A stretch of DNA of 64,000 bases, taken from positions 1-64,000 of the forward strand of contig JAGHZQ010000081.1 in assembly GCA_017746715.1 (NCBI GenBank). Reading direction: 5' to 3'. The stretch is from Cyanobacteria bacterium SBLK. GTDB lineage: Bacteria > Cyanobacteriota > Cyanobacteriia > Cyanobacteriales > Spirulinaceae. Below the pieces are notes generated by a model. That model did no database searches, had not been told where the DNA came from, and saw only the letters and a program-made list of their open reading frames with translations. Shown here in pieces: positions 52,138-62,536 of the stretch. A program made the position numbers and the translations under genes. The first letter of the stretch is position 1, and every line of letters starts with the position of its first letter.

Positions 52138-54024
52138 ATGAATCTGAACTTTCAGCATTTACCACTCTTGTTCTCTGCATGTCTTTTATTTAAATGTCCT
52201 GCGAGAGCCGAGTCAGCGGGAGAACCAATACCCGAATCAGATCGGGCTGCCAAGATCGAGCACATAGAAACAATCAATCTTTCATTACTTGAAGAATTTC
52301 TGGCATCCTCTTTTTCTATCCCTGCAACTTCTCCAGAATGGTCTGTATTGAACGTTAACGATGAGGAAAAAACCATCGAAACGAGAGATTTTTCTCAAAA
52401 TTCCCATGGGATGCAAAAACACGATTGGCAAACAATTTCGGAAGACGGCGATCGCAACATTACGGAAGCCATTTCCTTACAAGATTTTATCGAACGATCG
52501 CCCCTCGAAAATAACGCGATCGCCTTGCAAACCGAAGACCCAATGGTTCCGCAAATCTGGAGTCAGCTCGATGAGACTTTCGATGAAACTCGCGTCGATC
52601 GCTTGCGAGATATCGCTCCGACCGATTGGGCCTTTTCTGCCCTGCAATCCCTGATCGAGCGCTATGATTGCATTGCCGGCTATCCTGATGGTACTTTTAG
52701 GGGCGATCGCGTTCTCAGTCGTTATGAATTTGCCGCTGGACTCAATGCCTGCTTGCAAAGGATGGAAATTCTTTTTGGCGAAACCCTCAGCGAGTTGGTA
52801 ACGCGAGAAGAATTTGAAGCATTACAACGATTGCTCGCGGAATTTGAGGAAGAATTGGCGATCGTTTCCACCCGCGTCGATGGTCTCGAAGCTCGCCTGA
52901 GTGTTTTAGAAGACAATCAATTTTCGACCACCGTTCTTTTTGGCGGAGAAGCAATTATGACATTGGCTTCCGGTTGGGGAGGAAATCCACCCGGAACGGG
53001 AGTAGCAGAACCCATATTCGCTTATACTTCCACCTTGGGAATTGTTTCCACCTTTACCGGTCGCGATCGCTTTCGTCTCAGTTTCTCTGCGGGGAATTAC
53101 GATAATCTGGCTTTTGCGGGTCCCGATTCTCTCAATACCAGAACCGCCTTAATGTCGTTTCAAAGTGGAACTAGCGACCAAATCGTTCTCGATTCCATCG
53201 AATATCGAACCGCAGCTTTTGGCAATCGAGTCGTTTTAACAATCAAACCGATTGGTTTTCAACTGAGCGATGTTTTAACCGTTAATTCCGCCTATTTTGA
53301 TTCTGGCAAAGGAGCCCTTTCTCGCTTTGCAGAAGGCACCCCAGTTTTTAAAATTGGCGCCCTCGATGCCGGCATTGGTTTTGATTGGTTAATTGGTAAA
53401 AATAGTCGCTTGCAAGTTGCTTATGGCGTGCGAGATAGTAATGAAAGCGGTTGGTTTGGTGCAGAGCATAGCACTTTAGGCGTACAGTTATTGGCTCAAC
53501 CTTTTCCCAAAGTCGTGACGGGATTTGCCTATATTAATGGTTATGCTCGAGACGGTCGTTTGGATACTTTTACAGGCAGTTTTAATGCCGATACATCGGG
53601 ACAATTCTTTTCTTCTACCCCCGTACAGATTCACGCCATTAATGGTAGCCTGCAATGGGAAGTTTTGCCCAAGGTAACATTAGGGGCTTGGGGAGGACTG
53701 ATCTATAGTCGAGGACTGGGTTTGGATGAAACGGCGGCGGCTTTAACCAAAACTTATTTATTTTCTTTGGGGATTGCCGATCCGTTTGGTCGAGAAGGGG
53801 ATTTGCTTGCGTTTTTAGGCGGTCAACCGCCAAGGCTTTTTCTGGGGACGGGTCCCGTTCCTGAAGATCCTTCTTCATCTTTTCATTTTGAAATGTTCTA
53901 TAATTTTAAAGTGAACGATAATATTTCCATCACTCCAGGATTTTTTCTCGTCACCAATCCGGGGAATATTTCCAGAAATAACACGATCTATGTCGGCGCA
54001 ATTCGGACGACTTTCCGATTCTAA
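52138..54024 (+). CDS. iron-uptake-type porin with SLH domain
   Basis: 628 residues. Signal peptide, an acidic stretch, then one SLH domain at ~155-205 (LRDIAPTDWAFSALQSLIERY, YPDGTFRGDRVLSRYEFAAGL). A short coiled coil follows (REEFEALQRLLAEFEEELAIVSTRV), then a beta-barrel to the end with terminal Phe (TIYVGAIRTTFRF). The SLH domain tethers it to the cell wall. This OprB-like class serves iron and other inorganic ion uptake in cyanobacteria. The 252-bp upstream region is AT-rich near 52035-52060, where a regulator site could lie, but I cannot define one. Confidence 0.93.
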   Translation: MNLNFQHLPLLFSACLLFKCPARAESAGEPIPESDRAAKIEHIETINLSLLEEFLASSFSIPATSPEWSVLNVNDEEKTIETRDFSQNSHGMQKHDWQTISEDGDRNITEAISLQDFIERSPLENNAIALQTEDPMVPQIWSQLDETFDETRVDRLRDIAPTDWAFSALQSLIERYDCIAGYPDGTFRGDRVLSRYEFAAGLNACLQRMEILFGETLSELVTREEFEALQRLLAEFEEELAIVSTRVDGLEARLSVLEDNQFSTTVLFGGEAIMTLASGWGGNPPGTGVAEPIFAYTSTLGIVSTFTGRDRFRLSFSAGNYDNLAFAGPDSLNTRTALMSFQSGTSDQIVLDSIEYRTAAFGNRVVLTIKPIGFQLSDVLTVNSAYFDSGKGALSRFAEGTPVFKIGALDAGIGFDWLIGKNSRLQVAYGVRDSNESGWFGAEHSTLGVQLLAQPFPKVVTGFAYINGYARDGRLDTFTGSFNADTSGQFFSSTPVQIHAINGSLQWEVLPKVTLGAWGGLIYSRGLGLDETAAALTKTYLFSLGIADPFGREGDLLAFLGGQPPRLFLGTGPVPEDPSSSFHFEMFYNFKVNDNISITPGFFLVTNPGNISRNNTIYVGAIRTTFRF

Positions 54025-54053
54025 AACTATCGTTAATATTTAAGGAACGAACA

Positions 54054-54995
54054 ATGATGAAAAAAATAAAAATGAAACAAATCAGTTATTCTCAATTTTT
54101 CCGGTCTATTTTGTTGACAGGTCTTGCTTGGGGAGCGGGGAATTTTCTTTTTGTCAAGCCGGCTTTCTCTGAAGAAATAAATTCTCATTTGTCTCCGAGT
54201 CGTTTCGAAATGGCTCAAACTATTTTTTTTGGAGAAGATAGTATCGAACAGCGGCAACAAGAACAAAAAATAGAAGAAACTCCCCAAAACCCGCAACCGA
54301 CTCCAGAGGCATCAACGGCTGCAAGTGCATTGGAAAACAGACCCCAAGCAAGTAACTTCCAACAATACTTCTTAATTGATGCGTTGAATGGCGTTGCCGA
54401 TCCCTTGAGCGGTCGAGGTTCGTCTGCCTCTCGCAATCAAGCCTCCGACGGACAAATCCTCACTTTTATTGCCGAAAATGCCTCTCGCGTTGGCGGACTG
54501 GAAACGACAGTGGGAACTTTGGGTCTTAGTATCAATTCCAATCTGCAAAATGCGATCGATAATGGCACGATCTCTGACTTCTTAGGGTTTGGCGGCAGTC
54601 TAACGGTCACGGGTGGCGATGGTACGGTAACGACAATTTCCGTCAGTCGTCCGACTACTAACACCGCAACCCTAACAATTGGCGATGCAGAAGTGGGCAT
54701 TACGGTCAATGATTTTAGCGGAACGGGCGCTACAATTAGCGGCGATCCTCTGACGGGTATCGCACAATTAAATGCAGGAACGGCAGGGAGTATTACGATT
54801 AACGGTCAACCGGCAACAATTCGGGTCGGCTTAACGGGAAATGATGGCGTTCTCCAATTTGTTGGCGACAATGGTGAAACGATAGAAATCCGGGTTGATA
54901 ATGTTGTTGGCGTGACCCAAGAACAATTAGATAGTTTAACGTTGGATAGTACGGTCTCTGGAGCCGTAACCTTTGGAACGATTCCCGACCAATAG
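54054..54995 (+). CDS. secreted Thr/Gly-rich beta protein, function unknown
   Basis: 313 residues. Signal peptide near 15-40 (FRSILLTGLAWGAGNFLFVKPAFS), a Gln/Pro-rich linker and a C-terminal ~180 residues of beta-type repeats rich in Gly, Thr and Val (VTGGDGTVTTISVS, ITINGQPATIRVGLTG). The ending (TVSGAVTFGTIPDQ) does not match a known anchor. It starts 29 nt after the porin stop and is likely co-transcribed with it. A terminator follows. Confidence 0.78.
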   Translation: MMKKIKMKQISYSQFFRSILLTGLAWGAGNFLFVKPAFSEEINSHLSPSRFEMAQTIFFGEDSIEQRQQEQKIEETPQNPQPTPEASTAASALENRPQASNFQQYFLIDALNGVADPLSGRGSSASRNQASDGQILTFIAENASRVGGLETTVGTLGLSINSNLQNAIDNGTISDFLGFGGSLTVTGGDGTVTTISVSRPTTNTATLTIGDAEVGITVNDFSGTGATISGDPLTGIAQLNAGTAGSITINGQPATIRVGLTGNDGVLQFVGDNGETIEIRVDNVVGVTQEQLDSLTLDSTVSGAVTFGTIPDQ

Positions 54996-55028
54996 CAAAA
55001 TGACATTTTCGAGTTCTTTAGATTGAAA

Positions 55029-55049
55029 AAGGGAGAAAATTTCTCCCTT
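55029..55049. terminator. intrinsic terminator
   Basis: AAGGGAGAAA/TTTCTCCCTT hairpin (a single extra A at the centre) followed by ATTTAATT. It could serve the secreted gene and the convergent DUF4330 gene. Confidence 0.8.
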
Positions 55050-55091
55050 ATTTAATTACTTCTCTATCAATTATTCATTGATTTTGATAAT

Positions 55092-55619
55092 CTAATCAAT
55101 AATGCGAACGCCAATCACGCTTCCATTAAAATTATAACTTTGCCCATCGAGTTCTACGGTTTTGCCAATTTTGATTTGATTTTTACCCAAAACAGCTACA
55201 TCATCGGTAATTTGTGCTTTTCCCGCCAAAGTAATCACCATATCGGTGCTAAAAGAATCTGCAGCCGTTCGAGGTTCTGGGATAACTTTAACCGAGCCAT
55301 CGGGTTGCGGGATTATGACCTGTCTTTCTAGCAATTCGACTTCTTTAATCTCCACCGAACCGCTTGGCTGATTGCGAATAATAATATTGGTTTTTCCGGC
55401 TTCTTGCATCTCTTGCAGGAGTTCGTCAGGATTTTTAACATTTAATCCCCGCACGACTACATCCACTTCAATCGGTTTAGTGCTAACTTGTGCGAGAGAT
55501 CCCGATGTTCCGGGTACAAAAAAGATACCGATAATGACTAAAAGAATAACTAAAGCCGCTCCCAAGTCGAGAATGCTGAGCTTGCCAAATAAGCGCCCTT
55601 TAGAATCGATAATATTCAT
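55092..55619 (-). CDS. DUF4330-domain membrane protein
   Basis: 175 residues. Starts MNIIDSKGRLFGKLSILDLGAALVIL, the DUF4330 opening with one membrane helix at ~17-35, then a beta-rich domain outside (VDVVVRGLNVKN, VEIKEVELLERQ). The function of the family is unknown. It is upstream of the tRNA on the same strand and transcribed away from it. Confidence 0.88.
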   Translation of the reverse strand: MNIIDSKGRLFGKLSILDLGAALVILLVIIGIFFVPGTSGSLAQVSTKPIEVDVVVRGLNVKNPDELLQEMQEAGKTNIIIRNQPSGSVEIKEVELLERQVIIPQPDGSVKVIPEPRTAADSFSTDMVITLAGKAQITDDVAVLGKNQIKIGKTVELDGQSYNFNGSVIGVRIID

Positions 55620-55722
55620 TGACTGTTTGAAAAAATTGCGAGACTAATCAAACCTTATCAGCGATCGCCCTCAATTGTTGAGACTCGATCTTGGGACTTC
55701 TTCTCGGAACTTTAAATGAAAG

Positions 55723-55807
55723 TGCGGAACGCGAGACTTGAACTCGCACAGGATTAACTCCCACTAGAACCTGAATCTAGCGCGTCTACCAATTCCGCCA
55801 GTTCCGC
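55723..55807 (-). tRNA. tRNA-Leu (CAG)
   Basis: 85-nt class II tRNA on the minus strand. Acceptor GCGGAAC pairs with GTTCCGC. The D-arm has GGTAGACGCG. The anticodon stem CTAGA/TCTAG encloses loop TTCAGGT (anticodon CAG). A long variable arm and the T-arm GAGTTCAAGTCTC follow. The CCA end is not encoded. Confidence 0.96.
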
Positions 55808-56076
55808 AGGTCAAATGCAATAAATCATTATGCCACAAATGTTAAATTTTTTCAAGACTGCCCTGAAGTTTGGTTTTGAGGGGGAAAACAAAAAACACCG
55901 AAAGAATTTTGCGGCGATCGCAGAAAAACCAGATCTAACATACCATTCTTAATGCCGATTCGTCGCCTTCTTTCAGAAATTGCTGACAAGATTCTCAATT
56001 TCATCTAGACATTGCGAATCTTTTTGGTAATATCAAAACAAAAAAATTGTAAAATTTCGCAAAACTCGAACTAATT

Positions 56077-57408
56077 GTGGAAAATAGAGCGATAACTCCC
56101 TCTTTGAGCCAAGATCAGACCCAAGCTCCCTCTGATGAGATGCAAGAAGCCCTGCGGATTTGGGGCGGACGACCTTTAAGCGGCAACGTCCGCATTAGCG
56201 GCGCAAAAAATTCCGCCCTCGCCCTGATGGCAGGTGCATTGCTTTGCCCCGAACCGTGTCGATTGCGGAATGTTCCTTCTCTGGTGGATATCAACCGCAT
56301 GGGACAGGTATTGCAGAGCCTTGGAGTCAAACTGCAACAACAGGAAGATGCGCTCGATATCGATGCCAGCACGCTGACGACTTCAAAAGCCCCCTACGAA
56401 TTGGTTTCTCAGTTGAGAGCCAGCTTTTTTGTTATCGGTTCTTTGGTGGCTCGGTTGGGATCGGCAAGAGTCCCGTTACCCGGCGGTTGCGCCATCGGTG
56501 CCCGTCCGGTGGATCTTCACGTTCGAGGTTTACAGGCTTTAGGTGCGGAAGTTCGCATCGAACACGGTATTGTCTATGCTGACGTTAAAGGTCGCGGGGG
56601 TAAGTTAAAAGGCGCGAAAATTTATCTCGATTATCCCAGTGTGGGAGCGACGGAAACCTTGATGATGGCGGCGACTCTAGCGGAAGGAGAGACCATCATC
56701 GAAAATGCCGCTCAAGAGCCGGAAGTGGAAGATTTGGCCAATTTCTGCCGGGCAATGGGGGCAAAAATTCGCGGTGCGGGAACGAATACGGTGATTATCG
56801 TGGGCGTGCCGAGACTGCATACCACGGATTACTCCATCATTCCCGATCGCATTGAAACAGGAACGTTTTTGGTGGCTGGGGCAATTACGCGATCGGAAAT
56901 TTCCCTTTCTCCGGTCATTCCCGAGCATTTAACGCCGGCGATCGCCAAGTTGAGAGAAATGGGGTGTCAAGTGATTTTTGAAGCACCCAACCGCTTGCGA
57001 ATCGTACCGGGAGAATTGCGAGCAACGGATATCGAAACCCTTCCCTATCCGGGATTTCCCACGGATATGCAGGCACAATTTATGGCTTTATTGAGCGTGA
57101 GTACGGGCAATAGCGTCGTCACGGAAACGGTGTTTGAGAATCGCATGGGTCACGTACCGGAATTGGTTCGCATGGGTGCCGATATTCGCATCAAGGGCGA
57201 AAATGCCATTATTCGCGGCGTTCCCCTGCTTTCGGGGGCTCCCGTATCGGGAACGGATTTGCGTGCGTCTGCGGCCCTAGTGGTGGCAGGTTTGGCCGCC
57301 GATGGCGAAACCCTGATGAAAGGATTGCGCCATCTCGATCGCGGTTATGACAATTTTGAGAGCAAACTCCGCAAGTTGGGTGCAAAGTTAGAACGGGTGA
57401 CGCTTTAA
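56077..57408 (+). CDS. murA: UDP-N-acetylglucosamine 1-carboxyvinyltransferase
   Basis: 443 residues from GTG 56077. The core begins after a ~27-residue extension, with LSGNVRISGAKNSAL (Lys44, Asn45), catalytic Cys138 in LPGGCAIGARP and later GRGGKLKGA and PGFPTDMQAQFMALLS. It transfers enolpyruvate to UDP-GlcNAc, the first committed step of peptidoglycan synthesis. Ends 1 nt before the mnmE stop on the other strand. Confidence 0.97.
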   Translation: MENRAITPSLSQDQTQAPSDEMQEALRIWGGRPLSGNVRISGAKNSALALMAGALLCPEPCRLRNVPSLVDINRMGQVLQSLGVKLQQQEDALDIDASTLTTSKAPYELVSQLRASFFVIGSLVARLGSARVPLPGGCAIGARPVDLHVRGLQALGAEVRIEHGIVYADVKGRGGKLKGAKIYLDYPSVGATETLMMAATLAEGETIIENAAQEPEVEDLANFCRAMGAKIRGAGTNTVIIVGVPRLHTTDYSIIPDRIETGTFLVAGAITRSEISLSPVIPEHLTPAIAKLREMGCQVIFEAPNRLRIVPGELRATDIETLPYPGFPTDMQAQFMALLSVSTGNSVVTETVFENRMGHVPELVRMGADIRIKGENAIIRGVPLLSGAPVSGTDLRASAALVVAGLAADGETLMKGLRHLDRGYDNFESKLRKLGAKLERVTL

Positions 57409-57409
57409 T

Positions 57410-58777
57410 TTACTTGCCAATACAGAAACGGCTAAAAATCCGCTCGAGTACGGATTCGGTGACATCTTCTCCGGTAATTTCTCCTAGGGTGCGAATGGCA
57501 TCGCGCAGGTCGATGGTCCAAAAGTCAAGGGGAAGCGCTTGTTCGATAGTCGTTTGAACGCATTCTAGGGCGGTTTTAACTCGGGTTAAGGCCGCCTCTT
57601 GTCGTTGATTGATGGCTAAATCTAGGTTAGAAGCAGTCAGGTTTTCGCTGCGGATGGTTTCGAGAATGGCAGTCTCGAGGCGATCGAGACCCCGATCGCG
57701 GGTGGCACAGGTATGAGTCACGCGATCGATTTCGGGGGGATAGGAGAGGCGATCGGGGGAGGCGAGGTCGATTTTATTGATGACTAAAATGAGGGGGCGA
57801 TGCTTGACAAATGCGTAAATCTCTGATTCATCTTGCGTCCAGCCTTTTTTGGCATCGATCGCCAAGAGAATCAGATCCGCTTCTCGAGCGGCTTTTTGCG
57901 ATCGCTCTACGCCAATTTTTTCGACAGTATCTTCAGTTTCGCGAATTCCGGCAGTATCTAAGACTTGTACGGGAATTCCCCCGACGATGAGATGAGATTC
58001 GACGACATCCCGCGTCGTACCGGGGAGATCCGTGACAATGGCGCGATCGCTGCGACTCCAAGCGTTTAACAAGCTGGATTTGCCGACATTGGGAGCCCCG
58101 ACGATAGCGACTTTTAACCCGCTCCGGAGAAGTTGCCCGCGATCGGCAGTGGCGAGGATTTTTGTCACTTCTGCGAGGACGAATTGCAGGCGATCGCGAA
58201 TTTCTTCTTCATTTAAAGGCGGGAGATCGTCTTCAAAATCAATTCTCGCCTCCACTTCCGCGAGAATATCCAAACAGGTTTGCCGCAGTTGGCGAATGGG
58301 GACAGCTAATTTACCTTGTAACCCGGCGAGGGCGATTTGTGCGGCTTGAGGCGATCGCGCTCCCACCAAATCGGCGACGCTTTCCGCTTGCGTGAGGTCG
58401 ATTCTGCCATTAAGAAAGGCTCGTAGGGTAAATTCTCCCGGTTGTGCCAGTCTCGCCCCGCATTCGAGACAGAGTTGCAGCACTTGCTGTACGGGAATCA
58501 TACCGCCGTGACAGTGGAATTCGACGACATCCTCGCGGGTGAACGATCGCGGTGCCTGCATGATTAATAAGAGTCCTTCATCAATCTGCTGGCGGGTTTG
58601 GGGGTGGCAAATGGAACCGTAGAGAATGCGGTGACTCTGCCATTTTTGTTTGCCGGGGGCGCGAAAAATTTGTTTGGCAATCCCTAACGCTTGGGAGCCA
58701 GAGAGCCTCACAATACCAATACTGCCTTGTTCTGGCACGATCGCCGTTGCGATCGCCGCGATCGTATCTTCCTGCAT
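57410..58777 (-). CDS. mnmE: tRNA uridine-5-carboxymethylaminomethyl GTPase MnmE (TrmE)
   Basis: 455 residues. N-terminal tetrahydrofolate-binding fold (IAAIATAIVPEQGSIGIVRLSG), helical domain, and G domain with GAPNVGKSSL, DLPGTTRD, DTAGIRE and NKID. It ends with the catalytic FCIGK. With MnmG it modifies the wobble uridine of several tRNAs. It converges closely with murA. Confidence 0.97.
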   Translation of the reverse strand: MQEDTIAAIATAIVPEQGSIGIVRLSGSQALGIAKQIFRAPGKQKWQSHRILYGSICHPQTRQQIDEGLLLIMQAPRSFTREDVVEFHCHGGMIPVQQVLQLCLECGARLAQPGEFTLRAFLNGRIDLTQAESVADLVGARSPQAAQIALAGLQGKLAVPIRQLRQTCLDILAEVEARIDFEDDLPPLNEEEIRDRLQFVLAEVTKILATADRGQLLRSGLKVAIVGAPNVGKSSLLNAWSRSDRAIVTDLPGTTRDVVESHLIVGGIPVQVLDTAGIRETEDTVEKIGVERSQKAAREADLILLAIDAKKGWTQDESEIYAFVKHRPLILVINKIDLASPDRLSYPPEIDRVTHTCATRDRGLDRLETAILETIRSENLTASNLDLAINQRQEAALTRVKTALECVQTTIEQALPLDFWTIDLRDAIRTLGEITGEDVTESVLERIFSRFCIGK

Positions 58778-58843
58778 CCCGTCACTTACTCAAAATAAAG
58801 TCTAAACTAATATCTTAATGCGGTCTTTAGATTTAGAGAGAAA

Positions 58844-59347
58844 ATGCAGCGCTCTTCCTTTGCCAGAATTTCAAAACGCTATCCTCGCAAATCGCCTGCG
58901 GGGTGGCGGCGATCGCTCAAATATTATTATCTGCGGCTGTTGCGTTTGGAGGGGAGTCCGAAAGCGATCGCTCGGGGAATTTCGGTGGGAATGTTTGCTG
59001 GGTTCTTTCCATTGTTTGGGTTGCAAACCATTATCGGGTTGATTTTGGCGACCTTTTTGCGAGGGAATAAATTGGCGGCGGCGGCGGCGACTTGGGTGAG
59101 TAATCCTTTTACTTACGTGCCGATTTATACATTTAATTTTGCCGTCGGGCGTTGGTTATTGGGGGGAGAAAATATTACTTTGGATCGGATTGATTGGACT
59201 TCTAAGGAAGTTTTAGAGGTGGGATCGGGTTTTGCCCTGCGTTTATTTTTCGGCTGTTTTGTGGTGGGTTTAATTGCGGCAGTTATTGGCTATTTTCTCA
59301 GTTTGTCTTTTATCGATCGCTATCGGAAGTCTCGGCGCTCTCATTAA
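58844..59347 (+). CDS. DUF2062 membrane protein
   Basis: 167 residues. Basic N-terminus, then EGSPKAIARGISVGMFAGFFPLFGLQTIIG and WVSNPFTYVPIYTFNFAVGRWLL, the DUF2062 pattern, with about three membrane segments. Function unknown. It starts 66 nt after the mnmE start on the other strand. Confidence 0.88.
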   Translation: MQRSSFARISKRYPRKSPAGWRRSLKYYYLRLLRLEGSPKAIARGISVGMFAGFFPLFGLQTIIGLILATFLRGNKLAAAAATWVSNPFTYVPIYTFNFAVGRWLLGGENITLDRIDWTSKEVLEVGSGFALRLFFGCFVVGLIAAVIGYFLSLSFIDRYRKSRRSH

Positions 59348-59397
59348 CTCGGTAAATTTTGGCATAAAATACAACTATATTGAATTCATTGTCAGTC

Positions 59398-59976
59398 ATG
59401 AGCGCACTTTCTGCAATTATTCCGCCAGCTTTTCAGGTGAGTCAAGAGCAATTTGAAAAGTTAGCGATCGCTAATCGCGATTTGCGTTTGGAACGCACTG
59501 CAACGGGAGAATTAATTATTATGCCACCAACGGGGGGAAATACAGGTAAGCGAAATATTGCGATTTCGGCGTTGCTGTGGCTGTGGAATCAACAAACCGG
59601 ATTAGGGGTAACTTTTGACTCTTCAACGGCTTTTATTTTACCCAACGGTGCGACTCGTTCTCCCGATGCCGCTTGGGTAAGATTAGAACGATGGGATTTA
59701 CTTACTCCAGAAGAACAAGAAACTTTTCCACCATTATGTCCGGATTTTGCCATTGAATTGAGGTCAAAAACGGATACGATGCGATCGCTGCGAGCAAAAA
59801 TGCAGGAATATCTCGATAATGGTTTGTTATTGGGATGGCTTTTGGATCCTCAAAGTCACACGGTGGAAATTTATCGTCGCGATCGTCCGGTAGAAATCTG
59901 TCAAGATTGCGATCGCCTTTCAGGTGAGGAAATATTACCCGATTTTGTCGTCAATTTGAACAATATTTGGGGATGA
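59398..59976 (+). CDS. Uma2-family (DUF820) protein, first copy
   Basis: 192 residues from ATG 59398, preferred over TTG 59380. Uma2 restriction-endonuclease-like fold: RTATGELIIMPPTGGNTG, SPDAAWV, CPDFAIELRSKTD and YLDNGLLLGWLLDP, with Asp and Glu of the PD-(D/E)xK core. The cellular role of the family is uncertain; nuclease activity is predicted from the fold. It borders an AT-rich defence-type island. Confidence 0.9.
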   Translation: MSALSAIIPPAFQVSQEQFEKLAIANRDLRLERTATGELIIMPPTGGNTGKRNIAISALLWLWNQQTGLGVTFDSSTAFILPNGATRSPDAAWVRLERWDLLTPEEQETFPPLCPDFAIELRSKTDTMRSLRAKMQEYLDNGLLLGWLLDPQSHTVEIYRRDRPVEICQDCDRLSGEEILPDFVVNLNNIWG

Positions 59977-60232
59977 GATTACAAAGCGATCGTGTTTCGG
60001 CGAATGAGAGAATGTTTTGGGGAGATGCGATCGCACTTGCCTCAATCAAAAAGTTCTGTAAAGGACTTGCACAAAAATAGAGGACCAGTGCTGAAATTAA
60101 ACTCTCGAAGGAATAGTGGAATGATTGGTACATTATAAAATGGCAAGTCTCTAATTGTGGCTGCAATCGATCGTAGAATAGAAGAGATATTTTCAATTAA
60201 CGCAAGCCGAGTATCAAAATCAATTAATTCAA

Positions 60233-61725
60233 TTAATTAAATAAAGGCAAACTTTCCTGCCTATTGTCTATATTTCTTTGTCGCTCTTTTGATATGTTTT
60301 TATTTTTTATATTCATTTGCAATAAAATAAAATCAGTAAATTCTTGTTGTCTACAAAGTTTATCATGGTCAATATTGTCAATATAAGAATTTCTGAATTT
60401 TTGTTTATATCGTTTGGCTAAATTGTTTAGTTTCTCATCTGCTTGAATAAATATTCCTTGGGCTTTTTCAAAATCATCAATAATGCCAATTAAATTCTCA
60501 CAGTATTTTTCTATATTTTTATTTTTGCAGCTTGGACAAGCACTCTCAATAGCAATATATTTAAAAATCATTAATAGATAATATTTGCTTGGAGTCCGAG
60601 TATCTTTTTTAGAAAATTTGAAAGTGATTGTTGATTTTTTAGAAAAATGTTTGAGCTGATGAAATGCTAAAGAACTGGTATAGTATGCAATTGGATAATG
60701 AGAATTAGCAAAAATATCTTTGCCGATTCTATCAATTAATTGCTTATCAAAAGATTTTACATTTATTTATTTTCATCCATGATGTTTAATTCTTTAGTAA
60801 TAATTGTTACTCCATTATTAAGCAAAGGAAAGAGTGTAATTTCTTCTTCAGATTTTAAAGTTTTTTGTATGGCTTCATTGATTTTATTCTCTTCTCCTAA
60901 AAATCCCCTAACATTATCATAAAAAATAAAATCTCGAATTTTCCGATCTTGCAAAATAATTTTTTTAAATTCAGGAAAAGATATTGCTGTCATATATACT
61001 TTTTTTACTTTGGGATCGGTGATTGTTAGTGAAAAAGATTTATGAACTTGAATTACAGCCTCAACTTGAAGTTTAGTTTGTCTATATAATTTTTCAATAT
61101 TATCAGAACCCCAAAACTCGAAAGAAATATTTGACAAAAATCTTGTCTTTTCTTCTAATTTTTTTATCAATCTAGATTGTTTATTTTTGATTGTAGAGTC
61201 AGCTTCTTTAGAAGAAGTGCAAATATAGTAAATATTACATCTTGGTTTTTCTCGTAAATTATGAATATAAGTTTTAAGCAAATAAGATGCTAGCAGAGCT
61301 TTTGCTTTTACTCGCTCACTTCTTGAATAAATAGGTTCTTCTTCTCTATAATCAGCAAAAAAATCTTCAACTGCATTAATGGTGTTTTGTACAACGGAAA
61401 ATTCAAAACTATTTTTAAGTTTTGCTTGAACAAAAATAAAACTTAATCTTAAAATTCTCTTTTTGTTATCACCAATAATGTTTTCGGCTTCCTCTTGGGA
61501 ATCAACTAAAATATCATCAATTAAAATACCAATTCCATCTAGACCCGTATCTCGCGATCCTCCAGTATGAACTTTAGAAACTTCAAATTCTTCTCCTGTA
61601 CGATTAAAAGATGAAAATACACAATAGCTTGAAAACCGCTCGAAATCTGTGTATTTCTCTTCTGATTCTAATTCATAATTTTGTAGGTATTCTTGAACAA
61701 AACTATTTATTATCGGATCTTTCAT
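60233..61725 (-). pseudogene. AIPR-family (abortive phage resistance) gene with internal deletion
   Basis: Minus strand. The 5' frame (61725-60763, 320 codons) starts MKDPIINSFVQEYL and reads through AIPR-type sequence (TGLDGIGILI, FVQAKLKNSFEF, EEITLFPLLNNGVTIITKELN), then stops. The family normally continues with ~200 more residues. Downstream the frame shifts and resumes at KSFDKQLIDRIGKDIFAN, then IFKYIAIESACPSC to 60233. The middle part is lost. The region is AT-rich and lacks HIP1 sites, unlike its surroundings, which points to recent acquisition. The downstream 112-codon frame is part of this relic rather than a gene. Confidence 0.8.
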
Positions 61726-61858
61726 TTGAGGTAAATATCGTAACCAATAAATATCTTTATCTGAATTTTATCACAGATCCTCTTTTGTGGAGAACATAGA
61801 AGATCAAGAAATATAAAGTTCTGTCAATTATCCGTTAAGACACGATCGCACTTGATTA

Positions 61859-62419
61859 TTACAATAACAAAGAAAACAAATCTCCCACTGTTAACTCAAA
61901 CTCCTTAGCAAATTCGGGAACGGGTAAAACCGAGTTAAGTTCGTCAAAAATTGCTGTAGGTCGATCTCGATAAAAAATCAAAACTGACTTTTCTTTCGGA
62001 TCGATGAGCCATCCTATTTGAGTATCGTATTTTAAGGCATGGAGAATGTTTTTAATAACCTTGGTTTGGCCTTTGTCTGGCGAGAGAATTTCTATCGTCC
62101 AATCTGGCGCGATCGCAAAAATATTATCAATTTCACCACCCTCTCGACGAGCAATTCGCTCCCAAGTATAAACCGAAATATCCGGTACGATCGCACGTCC
62201 GCCAAAACTACAACGCAACTCCGAAAACGCTCGCGCAATCCGTTTTTTCCTCAACTTTAAATTAATCGTTGCTGCCAATTCTGTTTGTATAGCACTATGT
62301 CTTCCTTGAGGCATGGGTTTTTGTACGATTTTGCCGTCAATATATTCGCTAGCGGGTTGGGTTTCGGGTAATTTCAGAAACTCCTCGAGGGTCAGAGATT
62401 TACTTGGTGTTTGTACCAT
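61859..62419 (-). CDS. Uma2-family (DUF820) protein, second copy
   Basis: 186 residues from ATG 62419; the frame is open further upstream (to 62638) but overlaps the divergent glycosyltransferase gene. Uma2 motifs LTLEEFLKLPETQPASEYI, IVPDISVYTWERI, APDWTIEILSPDKGQTKVI and IGWLIDPKEKSV. It is the type whose start matches the broken copy at 26300. Divergent from the WecG/TagA gene. Confidence 0.92.
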   Translation of the reverse strand: MVQTPSKSLTLEEFLKLPETQPASEYIDGKIVQKPMPQGRHSAIQTELAATINLKLRKKRIARAFSELRCSFGGRAIVPDISVYTWERIARREGGEIDNIFAIAPDWTIEILSPDKGQTKVIKNILHALKYDTQIGWLIDPKEKSVLIFYRDRPTAIFDELNSVLPVPEFAKEFELTVGDLFSLLL

Positions 62420-62536
62420 CAGACGATAATCCCTTATTTGATTCTTTTGTATTGTATGGGATTTTGAGTCTCGCGATCGCAATGCCTCTCTTTTTTGTAT
62501 AATTAGCGCGATCGCAACCTTCATCCTCGAACTACC

